NCBI GenBank assembly: GCA_031254195.1
Contig: JAIRUW010000007.1
Span: 1-40,737, forward strand
Reading direction: 5' to 3'
DNA from: Oscillospiraceae bacterium
GTDB lineage: Bacteria; Bacillota; Clostridia; Oscillospirales; UBA929
DNA length: 40,737 nucleotides
The translations under genes and the position numbers were made by a program. Positions 1 through 7,769 of the stretch are shown here, in pieces (the stretch's first letter is position 1; each line of letters begins with the position of its first letter). Below the pieces are notes generated by a model that ran no database searches, was not told the DNA's origin, and saw only the letters and a program-made list of their open reading frames with translations.

Positions 1-1247
1 TACGCTTTCGCCGCCTGTTCGGCCTTGTTGTCGCCAAACGTATAATACACCGCGTCCTTGATGGCGTCGGGCAGGTACTGCTGCGGTTTATAGTGATTGG
101 GCGCGTTGTGGGTGTAGAAATACCCCTCGCCGCGCCCCAACTTCTGCGCCCCGGCGTAATGGCTGTCCTTCAAGTGTTGCGGCACGTCGCCGCACTTCCC
201 GGACTGTACGTCGCGAAGCGCCCGCCCGTAGGCGCCCGGCGCGCTGTTGGATTTGGGCGCGGTGGCGCACAGCACCACGGCGTGGGACAGCGGCTGCAAG
301 GCTTCCGGCAGACCCAGCTGCAACGCCGTGTCGACGCACGCCTTGGTGACGACGGCGGCCTGCGAATAGGCAAGCCCTATGTCCTCATTGACCGTCACCA
401 GCAGGCGGCGGCAGGCCGAGATAATGTCGCCCGCGTCGAGCAGGCGGGCGAGGTAATGCAGCGCGGCGTCAGGGTCGGAGCCGCGGATAGACTTTTGAAA
501 TGCGGATAGGATGTCGTAATGGCTGTCGCCATCGCGGTCGTAGCGCATCGCGCTTCGCTGGCTGACGGCAACGGCATCGTCCATGCTCAGCGTGACCGTT
601 TTGCCGTCCCCAATCGGCGCGGCGGCCGCCAGCAGCTCCACCGCGCTGACCGCCTTGCGCACATCGCCGCCGCAGGACAGGCAAATACGGTCCAGCACCT
701 CATCGGAGCAGACGATTTCCACGCCCATCTCCCCCGCCAGCAACCCGATGACGCGTTCCACAGCCGGGCGGCATTCTTCCGGCGTCACGGGCTTAAACTC
801 AAAGACGGTGGCGCGGCTCAGGATGGCGTTGAACACGGTGAAATACGGGTTTTCGGTAGTGGAGGCGATCAGGGTGATCTGCCCGTTTTCCATAAACTCC
901 AGCAGGCTCTGCTGCTGTTTTTTGTTGAAGTATTGTATCTCGTCGAGATAGAGCAGCGCGCCGTCGGGCGCGAGCATTGTGTCCAGGCTGTCCACGATAT
1001 GGCGGATGTCGGAGATCGACGCGGTGGTGGCGTTGAGCTTATACAGCGTGCGCTCGGTACGCGCCGCCGCGATCCGCGCGACGGTGGTCTTTCCGGTGCC
1101 GGAAGGGCCGTAAAAAATCATGTTGGGAATGACGCCCTTTTCAAGGATACGGCGCAGCAGTCCGCCTTGGCCGATGATATGGCTCTGCCCCGCCACATCG
1201 TCAAGCGAGGCGGGGCGTATGCGGTCGGGGAGGGGTTTTTGTACCAT
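1..1247 (-). CDS. rarA: Replication-associated recombination protein A (RarA/MgsA AAA+ ATPase), 3' end cut by window edge
   Basis: AAA+ ATPase of the RarA/WHIP family, which acts at stalled or gapped replication forks. The frame reads from ATG at 1247 to base 1 without a stop (415 complete codons); the family is usually about 420-440 residues, so only the last residues should be missing. Seen: Walker A GPSGTGKTT at residues 47-55, Walker B LLYLDEIQYF near residue 100 followed by the RarA-typical NKKQQQ stretch, sensor-1 STTENP near residue 130, and a C-terminal part with the family-typical YGRALRDV and HYAGAQKLGRGEGY segments. A purine-rich site AAAGGAAGAGGA precedes the ATG. It is divergent from the CNNM/CorC gene and has its own promoter at 1330-1358. 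RarA is preferred over RuvB because the C-terminal half matches RarA. Confidence 0.93.
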   Translation of the reverse strand, partial: MVQKPLPDRIRPASLDDVAGQSHIIGQGGLLRRILEKGVIPNMIFYGPSGTGKTTVARIAAARTERTLYKLNATTASISDIRHIVDSLDTMLAPDGALLYLDEIQYFNKKQQQSLLEFMENGQITLIASTTENPYFTVFNAILSRATVFEFKPVTPEECRPAVERVIGLLAGEMGVEIVCSDEVLDRICLSCGGDVRKAVSAVELLAAAAPIGDGKTVTLSMDDAVAVSQRSAMRYDRDGDSHYDILSAFQKSIRGSDPDAALHYLARLLDAGDIISACRRLLVTVNEDIGLAYSQAAVVTKACVDTALQLGLPEALQPLSHAVVLCATAPKSNSAPGAYGRALRDVQSGKCGDVPQHLKDSHYAGAQKLGRGEGYFYTHNAPNHYKPQQYLPDAIKDAVYYTFGDNKAEQAAKA

Positions 1248-1329
1248 GCTGTTTTTCCTCTTCCTTTACGCCCAGCGTACGCTAGGGCTTTGAGAGTGAC
1301 CAAGCCGCCAAACGACAGTTCCCAATTTG

Positions 1330-1358
1330 AGTATACATCATCTTGAGGGTTTGCGCAA
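1330..1358 (-). promoter_or_regulatory. Sigma-A promoter for rarA
   Basis: On the minus strand: -35 TTGCGC (1358-1353), 17-bp spacer, -10 TATACT (1335-1330). It lies about 80 bp upstream of the rarA ATG in the divergent intergenic region. Confidence 0.6.
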
Positions 1359-1407
1359 GTGCGGGATTAGCAGAAAAATCTTGCAATGCCTTCCCAAATA
1401 AAAGTTA

Positions 1408-1436
1408 TTGAAACGTATACATTTTTTTGCTATACT
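1408..1436 (+). promoter_or_regulatory. Sigma-A promoter for the CNNM/CorC-type gene
   Basis: -35 TTGAAA (1408-1413), 17-bp spacer, -10 TATACT (1431-1436). The predicted start of transcription is about 50 bp before the ATG at 1493. Confidence 0.7.
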
Positions 1437-1492
1437 GTTGATAGATTTATATAAAAGCATCGTCACGAAACAATTGGGAGGTCAAATCTATT

Positions 1493-2833
1493 ATGCCTGA
1501 AACAGACCCGGATCCTCTATTATGGCAATTGCTTCTGCAACTCATCCTAATCGCTCTCAACGCAGTCTTCGCCTGCGCGGAAATCGCCGTCATCTCCATC
1601 AATGACGCGAAATTGGAGCGGCTTTCGGAGACGGGAAATAAGAAAGCTAGGCGGCTTTTGTCTTTGACGAGCCAGCCTTCAAAGTTTTTAGCGACCATTC
1701 AGGTCGGGATTACGTTGGCCGGATTCCTAGGCAGCGCGTTTGCCGCCGGCAATTTTTCCGAAAAACTCGTCCGATGGCTGGCCGGGATAGGCGTAACGCT
1801 TCCTGCATCAGCGCTGCAAGCCATTTCTGTCGTCATTATAACTCTCATCCTTTCATACATAACACTTGTCTTGGGCGAGCTTGTGCCCAAGCGTATTGCC
1901 ATGCAAAAAGCGGAAGCGATCGGCCTTGCCATGTCCGGCTTAGTGTACGCCGTGTCAAAGGCATTCACGCCTATCGTGTGGCTGCTGACCGTCTCCACCA
2001 ACGGTGTACTGCGGCTGTTCGGGATCGACCCCAATGCCGAGGATGAGCACGTTACGGAAGAGGAAATCCGTATCATGGTGGACGCGGGAAGTGAAAATGG
2101 CACGATTGACATAGAGGAAAAAGAGTTCATACATAACCTTTTTGATTTTGACGATTTAACGGCGGAGAAGATCATGACCCACCGCACAGAGGTGTCCATG
2201 CTCTGGATAGACGAAGATAATGAGGAATGGGAAAAAACGATCCATGACAGCAGATACTCCATTTATCCCATTTGTGAGGACAATTCCGACAATATCGTCG
2301 GAGTCCTTAATACGAGGGACTACTTTAGGCTCAAAGACAAGAGCAGGGAAAGTATACTGCAACACGCCGTCAAGCCCCCGCAGTTCGTTCCCGAATCGGT
2401 GCGCGCCGATATGCTTTTACGAAATATGAAGAAAAACCGCAACCATTTCGCGATTGTTATGGACGAGTATGGCGGCATGAGCGGCATTATTACCATCAAC
2501 GACTTGTTGGAGCAGCTTGTGGGGGATTTAGAGGACGATGCCGCCGCGCCTGAAGAAAAACTGCTGATCGAGCAGATCGACTCCAAAACATGGCGCGTGA
2601 ACGGCGCCGCCCCTTTGGATGAGGTGGAAAAAACCGTGGGTATGCCGCTGCCGTGTGATGAGTACGATACCTTCGCGGGCATGACCTACTCCCTGCTGGG
2701 CAGCATCCCGGAAGACGGCAGTACGCCGGAAATCGACGGATTTGGATTGAATATCCGTATCATTATGATGCAAGAGCGCCGCCTTGAAGCGGCTTTGATT
2801 TGCAAGCTGGAAGAGCAATCCGAAAAGGGTTGA
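1493..2833 (+). CDS. CNNM/CorC (HlyC/CorC) family membrane protein with tandem CBS domains
   Basis: 446-residue membrane protein of the DUF21-CBS-CorC family, linked in other bacteria to Mg2+/divalent cation efflux or homeostasis. Domain order: DUF21/CNNM transmembrane domain (about residues 10-185, hydrophobic segments near 12-34, 66-86, 105-130 and 150-168, with GELVPKRIA at 128-136); the linker EEEIRIMVDAGSENG typical of the family (189-203); two CBS motifs (about 225-350, including MDEYGGMSGIIT); and a CorC_HlyC domain (about 355-445). The ATG at 1493 has GGGAGG at 1476-1481. Codon use is less GC-biased than in rarA. The substrate cannot be read from the sequence. No clear terminator follows; the next bases are gene remnants. 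Confidence 0.9.
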   Translation: MPETDPDPLLWQLLLQLILIALNAVFACAEIAVISINDAKLERLSETGNKKARRLLSLTSQPSKFLATIQVGITLAGFLGSAFAAGNFSEKLVRWLAGIGVTLPASALQAISVVIITLILSYITLVLGELVPKRIAMQKAEAIGLAMSGLVYAVSKAFTPIVWLLTVSTNGVLRLFGIDPNAEDEHVTEEEIRIMVDAGSENGTIDIEEKEFIHNLFDFDDLTAEKIMTHRTEVSMLWIDEDNEEWEKTIHDSRYSIYPICEDNSDNIVGVLNTRDYFRLKDKSRESILQHAVKPPQFVPESVRADMLLRNMKKNRNHFAIVMDEYGGMSGIITINDLLEQLVGDLEDDAAAPEEKLLIEQIDSKTWRVNGAAPLDEVEKTVGMPLPCDEYDTFAGMTYSLLGSIPEDGSTPEIDGFGLNIRIIMMQERRLEAALICKLEEQSEKG

Positions 2834-2915
2834 TGTCGGCGTTGACGAGAATGGAAACATCCTAATAGACAAAGAGTTGCACCCGGAACTATATGATTGG
2901 GCGGCAAACGGCTGA
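2829..2915 (+). pseudogene. Headless reading frame, C-terminal remnant of an unknown protein
   Basis: In the frame shifted relative to the upstream gene, the bases just past its stop encode a protein-like tail (VDENGNILIDKE then HPELYDWAANG, stop TGA 2913-2915) with no start codon of its own. It looks like the last ~29 codons of a gene whose front was lost when the region was rearranged. It abuts the serine-recombinase remnant. I do not recognise the family. Confidence 0.3.
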
Positions 2916-3228
2916 TGAAACCTTTTGGATTAACTTGTCAAGGACTGTTTTTGTGACCGGGGAAAAATACGAGGACGATAACGGACGCGCCGAGCGATTT
3001 ATGAAACTGGTCGAACGCTACACCGACTTTGAGGAAATCACGCCCGTAATGATACGCGAGTTTATAGAGAAAATCGTTGTGCAGGAGCGTGATATGCCGA
3101 TGGTGCAATCCTCGCCGCAAAAGGCAGAGGGCTACTACGACAAGCAGAAAGCCGAACCGCCTAAAAAGAAAAAACAGCGTGACTTTACTACGATAATTCC
3201 AGTTATTATAACGCAGAGCGGCAGTTAG
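2893..3228 (+). pseudogene. C-terminal remnant of a large serine recombinase (DUF4368-like tail)
   Basis: The 111-residue frame contains KLVERYTDFEEITPVMIREF and EFIEKIVVQERD. This matches the tail region of Tn4451/TndX-type large serine recombinases, where a 'YTDFxELTPxxLxEFVxKIxVHE' block precedes a basic end. The catalytic resolvase domain, the recombinase domain and the zinc ribbon are all absent, so this cannot be active. The basic run PPKKKKQRD near residue 95 is consistent with such a tail. The frame upstream of about residue 15 is probably fortuitous. It suggests that an integrative element once sat here. Confidence is moderate because the call rests on one conserved block. Confidence 0.6.
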
Positions 3229-3239
3229 CCGCTCTGTGT
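3211..3239 (+). terminator. Hairpin terminator between the recombinase remnant and the EFR1 gene
   Basis: A 12-bp stem (one G-U) around CAGAGCGGC (3214-3222), loop AGTTA, GCCGCTCTG (3228-3236). It overlaps the stop of the recombinase remnant and lies just after the convergent EFR1 gene, so it can serve both strands. The U-tract is weak on both sides. Confidence 0.5.
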
Positions 3240-3246
3240 ATTATGT

Positions 3247-4002
3247 TCATAACTTTACATTTGGATTTACATATTGCCCGTGATTTTTTGTCTTATTTCC
3301 GTATTGAATTGAAAACTTAGGGCAACGGTGTAGGCAACCAAGACATAACGTGCATTGTTTTTTAATCCATTTGGGTTTACCGTTATCTGTCTTAATAGCC
3401 AAAACAGGGCATTGTTTTTCACACAAACCGCACTCGATACAAGAATTGCCTACGGTGAACTTTTTAGTTTTTCTGCCATATTTATAGATTGCATAAACTA
3501 AATTAGCAAAATGCCCTTTACGGTTATTATAGTCTCCCTTTATTTTGTCATTCACATATTCAATAATAGTATCAATTTCTCGTTCGGCGTTAGCAAGTTT
3601 TTTTTGGTTTTCATCTTTATCTGTAAGGTTAAATATCGGAGTCCATGTGTCAACCATCTTGACAATGAATTTTCCGTCAAGAGATAAACAAATCTTCTTC
3701 AAATAATTGCTCATCATATAGTGTGTTTGACCGTTAATCGTTCCATAAGTGATAATATGGTAAACGTAATGCTTGCCGTTCATTTTTATTTTCAGTTGTT
3801 CAAGAAAATCTATAACGACAGTAGGCAATCCCCAAAAATAAGTCGGCGTTACAAACCCAATATTTTCATGATGTTTTAGATTAAAGTCAAATGTATTTGT
3901 TTTTAGGCAGTCGGTGATAGATACAGTTATATCGTTTGTCGCACTCGCAATTCTCGTGGCAACATATTTACAATTTCCAGTTGCAGAAAAATAAAATATC
4001 AT
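3247..4002 (-). CDS. EFR1-type flavodoxin-like domain plus 2x[4Fe-4S] ferredoxin protein
   Basis: 251-residue cytoplasmic electron-transfer protein. The N-terminus MIFYFSATGNCKYVA carries the flavodoxin-like FMN-phosphate loop (SATGN), and a flavodoxin-like fold spans about residues 1-150. Two [4Fe-4S] motifs follow: CIECGLCEKQCP (about 188-199) and CTLCLGCLHRCP (about 217-228). This order is that of the EFR1-family ferredoxins common in anaerobic Clostridia; the physiological partner is unknown. The start at 4002 is preceded by AAAGGAG with good spacing. The gene is visibly AT-rich compared with rarA, glyA and nth, and it stands alone between gene remnants, which suggests acquisition by transfer. 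Confidence 0.88.
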   Translation of the reverse strand: MIFYFSATGNCKYVATRIASATNDITVSITDCLKTNTFDFNLKHHENIGFVTPTYFWGLPTVVIDFLEQLKIKMNGKHYVYHIITYGTINGQTHYMMSNYLKKICLSLDGKFIVKMVDTWTPIFNLTDKDENQKKLANAEREIDTIIEYVNDKIKGDYNNRKGHFANLVYAIYKYGRKTKKFTVGNSCIECGLCEKQCPVLAIKTDNGKPKWIKKQCTLCLGCLHRCPKFSIQYGNKTKNHGQYVNPNVKL

Positions 4003-4047
4003 ATCACCAAACTCCTTTCGTAGTATGTTTGATCATTGACCTAACCC

Positions 4048-4245
4048 TCACGCGCTCCACACGGGCAAGGGTGAAACGAGCCGCCAATGACAGGCGGGGC
4101 GATTCGCACGAAGCTCGGACGGACGGAAGGCGGCGCGGGTATCGCGGCGGCTTTCCGTGTTGCTGTCGCCACCATTGCAAGCGGCGAGTGATAGTGCTAT
4201 TACAAGCGTAATGATAAGCGCGAAGATTTTATTTGTGGTTTTCAT
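4048..4245 (-). pseudogene. Lipoprotein N-terminus fused to non-coding sequence (truncated)
   Basis: The ATG at 4245 begins a clear lipoprotein signal peptide: KTTNK, a hydrophobic core IFALIITLVIAL and lipobox LAAC with Cys at residue 23, then a short Asn/Ser/Asp-rich linker. After about residue 33 the frame passes into GC-rich, Arg-rich sequence unlike a protein domain and stops at 65 residues. Signal peptide and linker are AT-rich, the remainder GC-rich, so a junction lies near 4145. I read it as the beheaded start of a lost secreted lipoprotein. A genuine 65-residue lipoprotein is the alternative. Confidence 0.45.
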
Positions 4246-4441
4246 TTTCCCGTCCCCTATATGTAAAAATATGCGCCGTACCCGCTCCACTTATGCAGTT
4301 GCAGACAGAGCATTACAGCGCACAGATAAGTATAGCATAAATGCCGCAAGATTTCCATAGAAGCCGTCATAAAAAAGTTACAAACTGCCATTAAAAAATG
4401 CCCGCGACTGTGTTATACTCATAGCGTAAGGGAGTGTGCCT
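4246..4441. other. Intergenic scrap zone
   Basis: About 200 bp between two truncated genes. It contains a TATACT box at 4414-4419 and AAGGGAG at 4428-4434 that serve the transposase fragment, but no well-spaced -35. I see no further gene. Confidence 0.4.
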
Positions 4442-4627
4442 GTGACTGAACTCGTATATAAGTTTACAAACGATGCGCTTTTCAAGATGGTATTTTTCCA
4501 ATACCCCGAATTGCTAAAGCGGCTTGTCGCGCATATGCTCGGCGTACAGCTTGACAGCATACGGGAGTTTGAGATTACCAATCCCGAAATTGAGACGGAT
4601 GTTATGGGCAATAAGTTTTGCCGCCTT
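4442..4627 (+). pseudogene. N-terminal fragment of an Rpn-family recombination-promoting nuclease/putative transposase
   Basis: From GTG 4442 (AAGGGAG at 4428-4434) the frame encodes about 62 residues with YKFTNDALFKMVF, LLKRLVAHMLG and EITNPEI, matching the N-terminus of the PD-(D/E)XK 'Rpn/transposase_31' family that is common in Clostridia. Homology ends at about GNKFCRL (4627), before the catalytic (D/E)XK core. The frame then continues as meaningless sequence over the glyA terminator to 4798. The gene is therefore a truncated remnant, probably cut when the glyA end was joined here. Confidence 0.7.
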
Positions 4628-4665
4628 GCGCGTGTTTTTTATCTTGTGGGAACCCCCCGGCCAAG

Positions 4666-4696
4666 AACAGGGGAACGGATAACCCGTTCCCCTGTT
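4666..4696 (-). terminator. Terminator downstream of glyA
   Basis: A perfect 13-bp stem, AACAGGGGAACGG (4666-4678) with CCGTTCCCCTGTT (4684-4696) and a 5-nt loop. It lies 15 bp beyond the glyA stop. T-rich sequence follows on both strands, so it may be bidirectional. Confidence 0.75.
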
Positions 4697-4710
4697 TATA
4701 GTTTGTTCCG

Positions 4711-5952
4711 TCAATACAGCGGATACCTCTCACACAATTTCGCCACAGCCGCTCGAATTTGGTCGGCTTTTTCCTCATACTTCGCCGCTGTCCAATAGAT
4801 CAGCTCCGCCAGCGTCGCCATGTCGTCCTCTTTGAGTCCGCGAGAGGTGACGGCGGGGGTTCCGACGCGGATGCCGGAGGTGTAGAACGGCTTTTGCGGG
4901 TCGTCGGGGATGGAGTTTTTGTTGACGGTGATGTGTACCGTGTCCAGCCGTTTCTCCAGCTCCCGCCCGGTGATGCTCATTTTGCGCAGATCAACCAGCA
5001 TCAGGTGGTTGTCCGTGCCGCCGCTCACAAGGTCGAAGCCGCAGTTTACCAGCGCTTCTGCCAGCGCTTTCGCGTTTTTCAGGACCTGTTGCTGGTATGC
5101 CTTGAACTCCGGCTTCAGCGCTTCGCCGAACGCGACGGCCTTGGCCGCGATGATGTGCATTAAAGGACCGCCCTGCGTACCGGGGAAGACAGCCTTATTA
5201 AAGAGCTTGGCGTTGTCTTCGCCGTTACACAGCATCAAGCCGCCGCGCGGGCCGCGCAGGGTCTTGTGGGTGGTGGAGGTGGTGATATCGGCGTGAGGAA
5301 CGGGGGATGGGTGCAATCCCGCCGCGACCAGCCCGGCGATATGCGCCATATCCACCATCAGCTTGGCGTCAACCTCTTTGGCAATATCGGCAAAGGCGGC
5401 GAAGTCGATGATACGGGGATACGCCGACGCGCCCGCGATGATCATTTTGGGCCGGTGCTCCTTGGCGAGCCTGCGGACTTCGTCGTAATCAATCCGCCGG
5501 TCTGCCCCCAGACCGTAAGGAATGATGTTATAATACAGCCCCGAAATGTTGACCGGGCTGCCGTGGGTGAGGTGGCCGCCGTGGGCGAGGTTCATGCCCA
5601 GCACGGTGTCGCCCGGCTGAAGCAGGGCGAGGTAGGCCGCCATATTGGCCTGCGCGCCGGAGTGCGGCTGTACGTTGGCGTGTTCCGCGCCGAACAGCTT
5701 TTGGGCGCGGTCACGGGCGATGTTCTCGGCGACGTCTACACATTCGCAGCCGCCATAATACCGTTTGCCGGGGTAACCCTCGGCGTATTTATTGGTCAAT
5801 ACCGAACCCATCGCCGCGATGACGGCGGGCGAGGCGAGGTTTTCCGAAGCGATCAGTTCCAAACCGTTGCGCTCACGGTCGTATTCGGCGTATAACGCCG
5901 CGCCGATCTCCGGGTCGGCGGCTTTGACGAAATCCATCATTTGTGTTAACAT
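4711..5952 (-). CDS. glyA: Serine hydroxymethyltransferase
   Basis: PLP-dependent cytosolic enzyme interconverting serine + tetrahydrofolate with glycine + 5,10-methylene-tetrahydrofolate; the main one-carbon source. 413 residues, the usual bacterial length. Seen: ELIASEN at 32-38, [15 protein letters not shown] at 54-68, the HSGAQAN block at 97-103, DMAHIAGL at 201-208, and the PLP-binding lysine at K230 in [13 protein letters not shown]. Start ATG 5952 has AAAGGA about 9 nt upstream; an in-frame ATG lies at residue 5. The gene is divergent from nth, and its promoter -35 sits on nth's start codon. Confidence 0.97.
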   Translation of the reverse strand: MLTQMMDFVKAADPEIGAALYAEYDRERNGLELIASENLASPAVIAAMGSVLTNKYAEGYPGKRYYGGCECVDVAENIARDRAQKLFGAEHANVQPHSGAQANMAAYLALLQPGDTVLGMNLAHGGHLTHGSPVNISGLYYNIIPYGLGADRRIDYDEVRRLAKEHRPKMIIAGASAYPRIIDFAAFADIAKEVDAKLMVDMAHIAGLVAAGLHPSPVPHADITTSTTHKTLRGPRGGLMLCNGEDNAKLFNKAVFPGTQGGPLMHIIAAKAVAFGEALKPEFKAYQQQVLKNAKALAEALVNCGFDLVSGGTDNHLMLVDLRKMSITGRELEKRLDTVHITVNKNSIPDDPQKPFYTSGIRVGTPAVTSRGLKEDDMATLAELIYWTAAKYEEKADQIRAAVAKLCERYPLY

Positions 5953-5984
5953 GGTGGTACATCCTTTCTTGAGGGAGTCGCACC

Positions 5985-6014
5985 ATTATAGCATAAGGGG
6001 GTCATGCCGTGCAA
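5985..6014 (-). promoter_or_regulatory. Sigma-A promoter for glyA
   Basis: Minus strand: -35 TTGCAC (6014-6009), 18-bp spacer, -10 TATAAT (5990-5985). The -35 box coincides with the GTG start codon of nth on the other strand. Confidence 0.65.
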
Positions 6015-6626
6015 GCATTGATTGAGCGCCTGAAAGAACTGTACCCCGTGGCGGCGTGCACGTTAGATTACGCCGACGGTTACCGGCTGCTGTTCAACAC
6101 GCGGCTGGCCGCGCAATGCACCGACGCCCGCGTCAACATCGTGGCGGAGGAGCTGTATACGGTGTTTCCGACGCTGGAGGCGATCGCGAACGCGGACATT
6201 CAGGCTATGGAAGCGATTGTCAGGCCCTGCGGGTTCTACCACAACAAAGCCCGCGACCTCATAGAGGGGGCGCGGATGCTGCTCAAAGACTATGGAGGGC
6301 GCGTACCGGACACGATGGAGGAGCTGCTGCGCATCCCCGGCATAGGGCGCAAGACGGCCAACCTGGTACTGGGCGAGCTGTACGGACAACCCGCCGTCGT
6401 AGCCGACACGCACTGCATACGCCTCTCCAACCGCTTGGGGCTGTGCGATACCAAAGACCCTGCCAAGGTGGAGACCATTTTGCAAAAAATCATCCCGCCG
6501 GAGGAGCAGTTGCATTTCTGCCACCGGCTCGTGGCCCACGGGCGGGCGGTATGCAAGGCGCGGTCGCCGGACTGCGGAGCTTGCGGGATTCGGGAGCTTT
6601 GTAAGTTCGCGGGTGCTGTGGTATAA
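6009..6626 (+). CDS. nth: Endonuclease III (DNA glycosylase/AP lyase)
   Basis: 205-residue base-excision-repair enzyme removing oxidised pyrimidines. Seen: the helix-hairpin-helix LLRIPGIGRKTANLVLGE (about 106-123) with catalytic Lys115, catalytic Asp133 in VADTHCIRLSNRLG, and the C-terminal [4Fe-4S] loop with Cys182, 189, 192 and 198 (C-X6-C-X2-C-X5-C). The start is GTG 6009 with AAGGGGG just upstream; an ATG at 6004 is out of frame and closes at once. The gene is short by a few residues compared with E. coli Nth but has every key residue. It is divergent from glyA with 56 bp between start codons, and no separate forward promoter is obvious. Confidence 0.95.
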   Translation: MQALIERLKELYPVAACTLDYADGYRLLFNTRLAAQCTDARVNIVAEELYTVFPTLEAIANADIQAMEAIVRPCGFYHNKARDLIEGARMLLKDYGGRVPDTMEELLRIPGIGRKTANLVLGELYGQPAVVADTHCIRLSNRLGLCDTKDPAKVETILQKIIPPEEQLHFCHRLVAHGRAVCKARSPDCGACGIRELCKFAGAVV

Positions 6627-6627
6627 T
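6599..6627 (+). promoter_or_regulatory. Promoter for the VanZ-family gene, embedded in the end of nth
   Basis: -35 TTGTAA (6599-6604), 17-bp spacer, -10 TATAAT (6622-6627). The -10 box overlaps the nth stop codon (6624-6626). The VanZ start is about 70 bp downstream. Confidence 0.6.
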
Positions 6628-6698
6628 AGCAGGCGCAGGATCTATACATTCTGTTATTGGGATTATACCAAAACAAGGAGATAATAGGGGAAAGAATT

Positions 6699-7442
6699 AT
6701 GCTTTTTGATAGGCTGTTTTCCTTAATAGCAAATTCATGGCTAATAACCGCATACGCTTTTTTATGCACGATTGTTCTATGCGTTGTATTCCAATTTGTG
6801 TTTCTCAGAAAAGCAAACAGGCAAGAGGAAAATCCTTTGACCATAGGGCATTTTATATGGGTGTACATTTTCCTTTTTTACTTAATGCTTGTGTATCGCG
6901 TTGCAGGAATTGGAACTGTGTGGATAATTGGTTTCTATCCCGAACTTATCCGCATGGACGAAATATATTTAGTGCCGTTTGGTACTTTTGATACAATTGA
7001 CAGCCTTGCGCCTTATCTTTTGAATATACTTATGACAATGCCGTTAGGCTTTTTGCTGCCGCTAATTTGGAAAAAATTTAGGTCGGTTAAAAATGTAGCG
7101 TTGGCGGGTTTCTCTTTGTCGTTAGCCGTTGAATTAAGCCAATTACTGAATCGCAGAACAACGACCACTGATGATTTAATCGCTAACACATTGGGGGCTG
7201 TTGTCGGGTATTTTATTTTTGTGCTCCTGTTTAAGATATTCCGCAAGGACAGCGAATTTAAGACAAAATCAAAGCACCGTTCGCCATTCTTGCGGTACGA
7301 AGCCATTATCTACTTGATTTGCTCGTTTATGGGAGTGTTCCTTTTTTACAATGGATTTTTCATCGACCGTATCAACGACAGTATGAAAAATTCAAATGCT
7401 TCAAACGGCGCGATTTATGACTTTCATAAGGAGATGCCGTAA
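6699..7442 (+). CDS. VanZ-family membrane protein
   Basis: About 247-residue integral membrane protein. VanZ in glycopeptide resistance clusters lowers teicoplanin susceptibility; most chromosomal homologues have no known role. Hydrophobic segments lie near the N-terminus (SLIANSWLITAYAFLCTIVL), in the middle and near the C-terminus. The VanZ block is clear: NILMTMPLGFLLPLIW, GFSLSLAVELSQLLNRRTTT and DDLIANTLGAVVGYFIF. ATG 6699 is chosen because it has AGGGGAAAG just upstream; an in-frame TTG at 6657 would add 14 residues with no better site. The gene is strikingly AT-rich beside nth and the metallo-hydrolases, which suggests recent acquisition. No other van genes are present, so a resistance role is not supported. 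Confidence 0.85.
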   Translation: MLFDRLFSLIANSWLITAYAFLCTIVLCVVFQFVFLRKANRQEENPLTIGHFIWVYIFLFYLMLVYRVAGIGTVWIIGFYPELIRMDEIYLVPFGTFDTIDSLAPYLLNILMTMPLGFLLPLIWKKFRSVKNVALAGFSLSLAVELSQLLNRRTTTTDDLIANTLGAVVGYFIFVLLFKIFRKDSEFKTKSKHRSPFLRYEAIIYLICSFMGVFLFYNGFFIDRINDSMKNSNASNGAIYDFHKEMP

Positions 7443-7450
7443 GCCCAGCC

Positions 7451-7479
7451 TTGAAATGGCTGTCTGTTCATGATATACT
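7451..7479 (+). promoter_or_regulatory. Sigma-A promoter for the small ORF and metallo-hydrolase operon
   Basis: -35 TTGAAA (7451-7456), 17-bp spacer, -10 TATACT (7474-7479). It is the only good promoter before the two metallo-beta-lactamase-fold genes. Confidence 0.7.
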
Positions 7480-7499
7480 CATTAGCAAGGAAGAGGGGG
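7480..7499 (+). repeat. 20-bp direct repeat, copy 1 (leader/RBS)
   Basis: CATTAGCAAGGAAGAGGGGG, identical to 7741-7760. It carries the ribosome binding site for the small ORF at 7507. Confidence 0.9.
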
Positions 7500-7506
7500 A
7501 TTAGCA

Positions 7507-7725
7507 GTGACGCCAACATACTCTAAGCAAGCCAAAAAGGCGTTAGAGCACTTGGATGTTCCGACCAAACAGCGTATATGGAAAGCCATAAATAAACTCC
7601 CTGTAATGATTCGCTTTATCCCGGAAGATGAAGCCCTCCCTGATGAAGTCGCTTCCCATGCCGTCGCAGCAGAAGAATATCGGCGCGGCGAAACCTTTAC
7701 CGACAGCGAAATAAACTGGAACTGA
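7507..7725 (+). CDS. Small chimeric ORF: RelE/ParE-toxin-like N-terminus, antitoxin-like C-terminus
   Basis: 72 residues, GTG start 7 nt after AAGAGGGGG. Residues 2-31 (TYSKQAKKALEHLDVPTKQR then IWKAINKLP) resemble the first helices of RelE/ParE-type toxins. From about residue 33 on, the sequence (IPEDEALPDE ... AAEEYRRGET ... DSEINWN) instead resembles the acidic tail of partner antitoxins. The RelE beta-sheet core and its catalytic residues are missing. It therefore looks like a deletion product that joined the front of a toxin gene to the back of an antitoxin gene, in the reverse of the usual antitoxin-toxin order. It lies between two 20-bp repeats. Function, if any, is unknown; no RelE activity is expected. 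Confidence 0.5.
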   Translation: MTPTYSKQAKKALEHLDVPTKQRIWKAINKLPVMIRFIPEDEALPDEVASHAVAAEEYRRGETFTDSEINWN

Positions 7726-7740
7726 ATTTCACCCAATAAA

Positions 7741-7760
7741 CATTAGCAAGGAAGAGGGGG
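7741..7760 (+). repeat. 20-bp direct repeat, copy 2 (leader/RBS)
   Basis: Identical to 7480-7499. Here it supplies the ribosome binding site of the metallo-hydrolase starting at 7770. Confidence 0.9.
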
Positions 7761-7769
7761 CGATTTATC

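Noticed and set aside
519..1346. 275-codon open frame on the plus strand
   Set aside because: Complete overlap with rarA on the other strand, composition of a GC-rich shadow frame, no ribosome binding site or homology.
4628..4798. Continuation of the Rpn-family frame
   Set aside because: Passes through the glyA terminator and the glyA 3' end; no similarity beyond residue 62.
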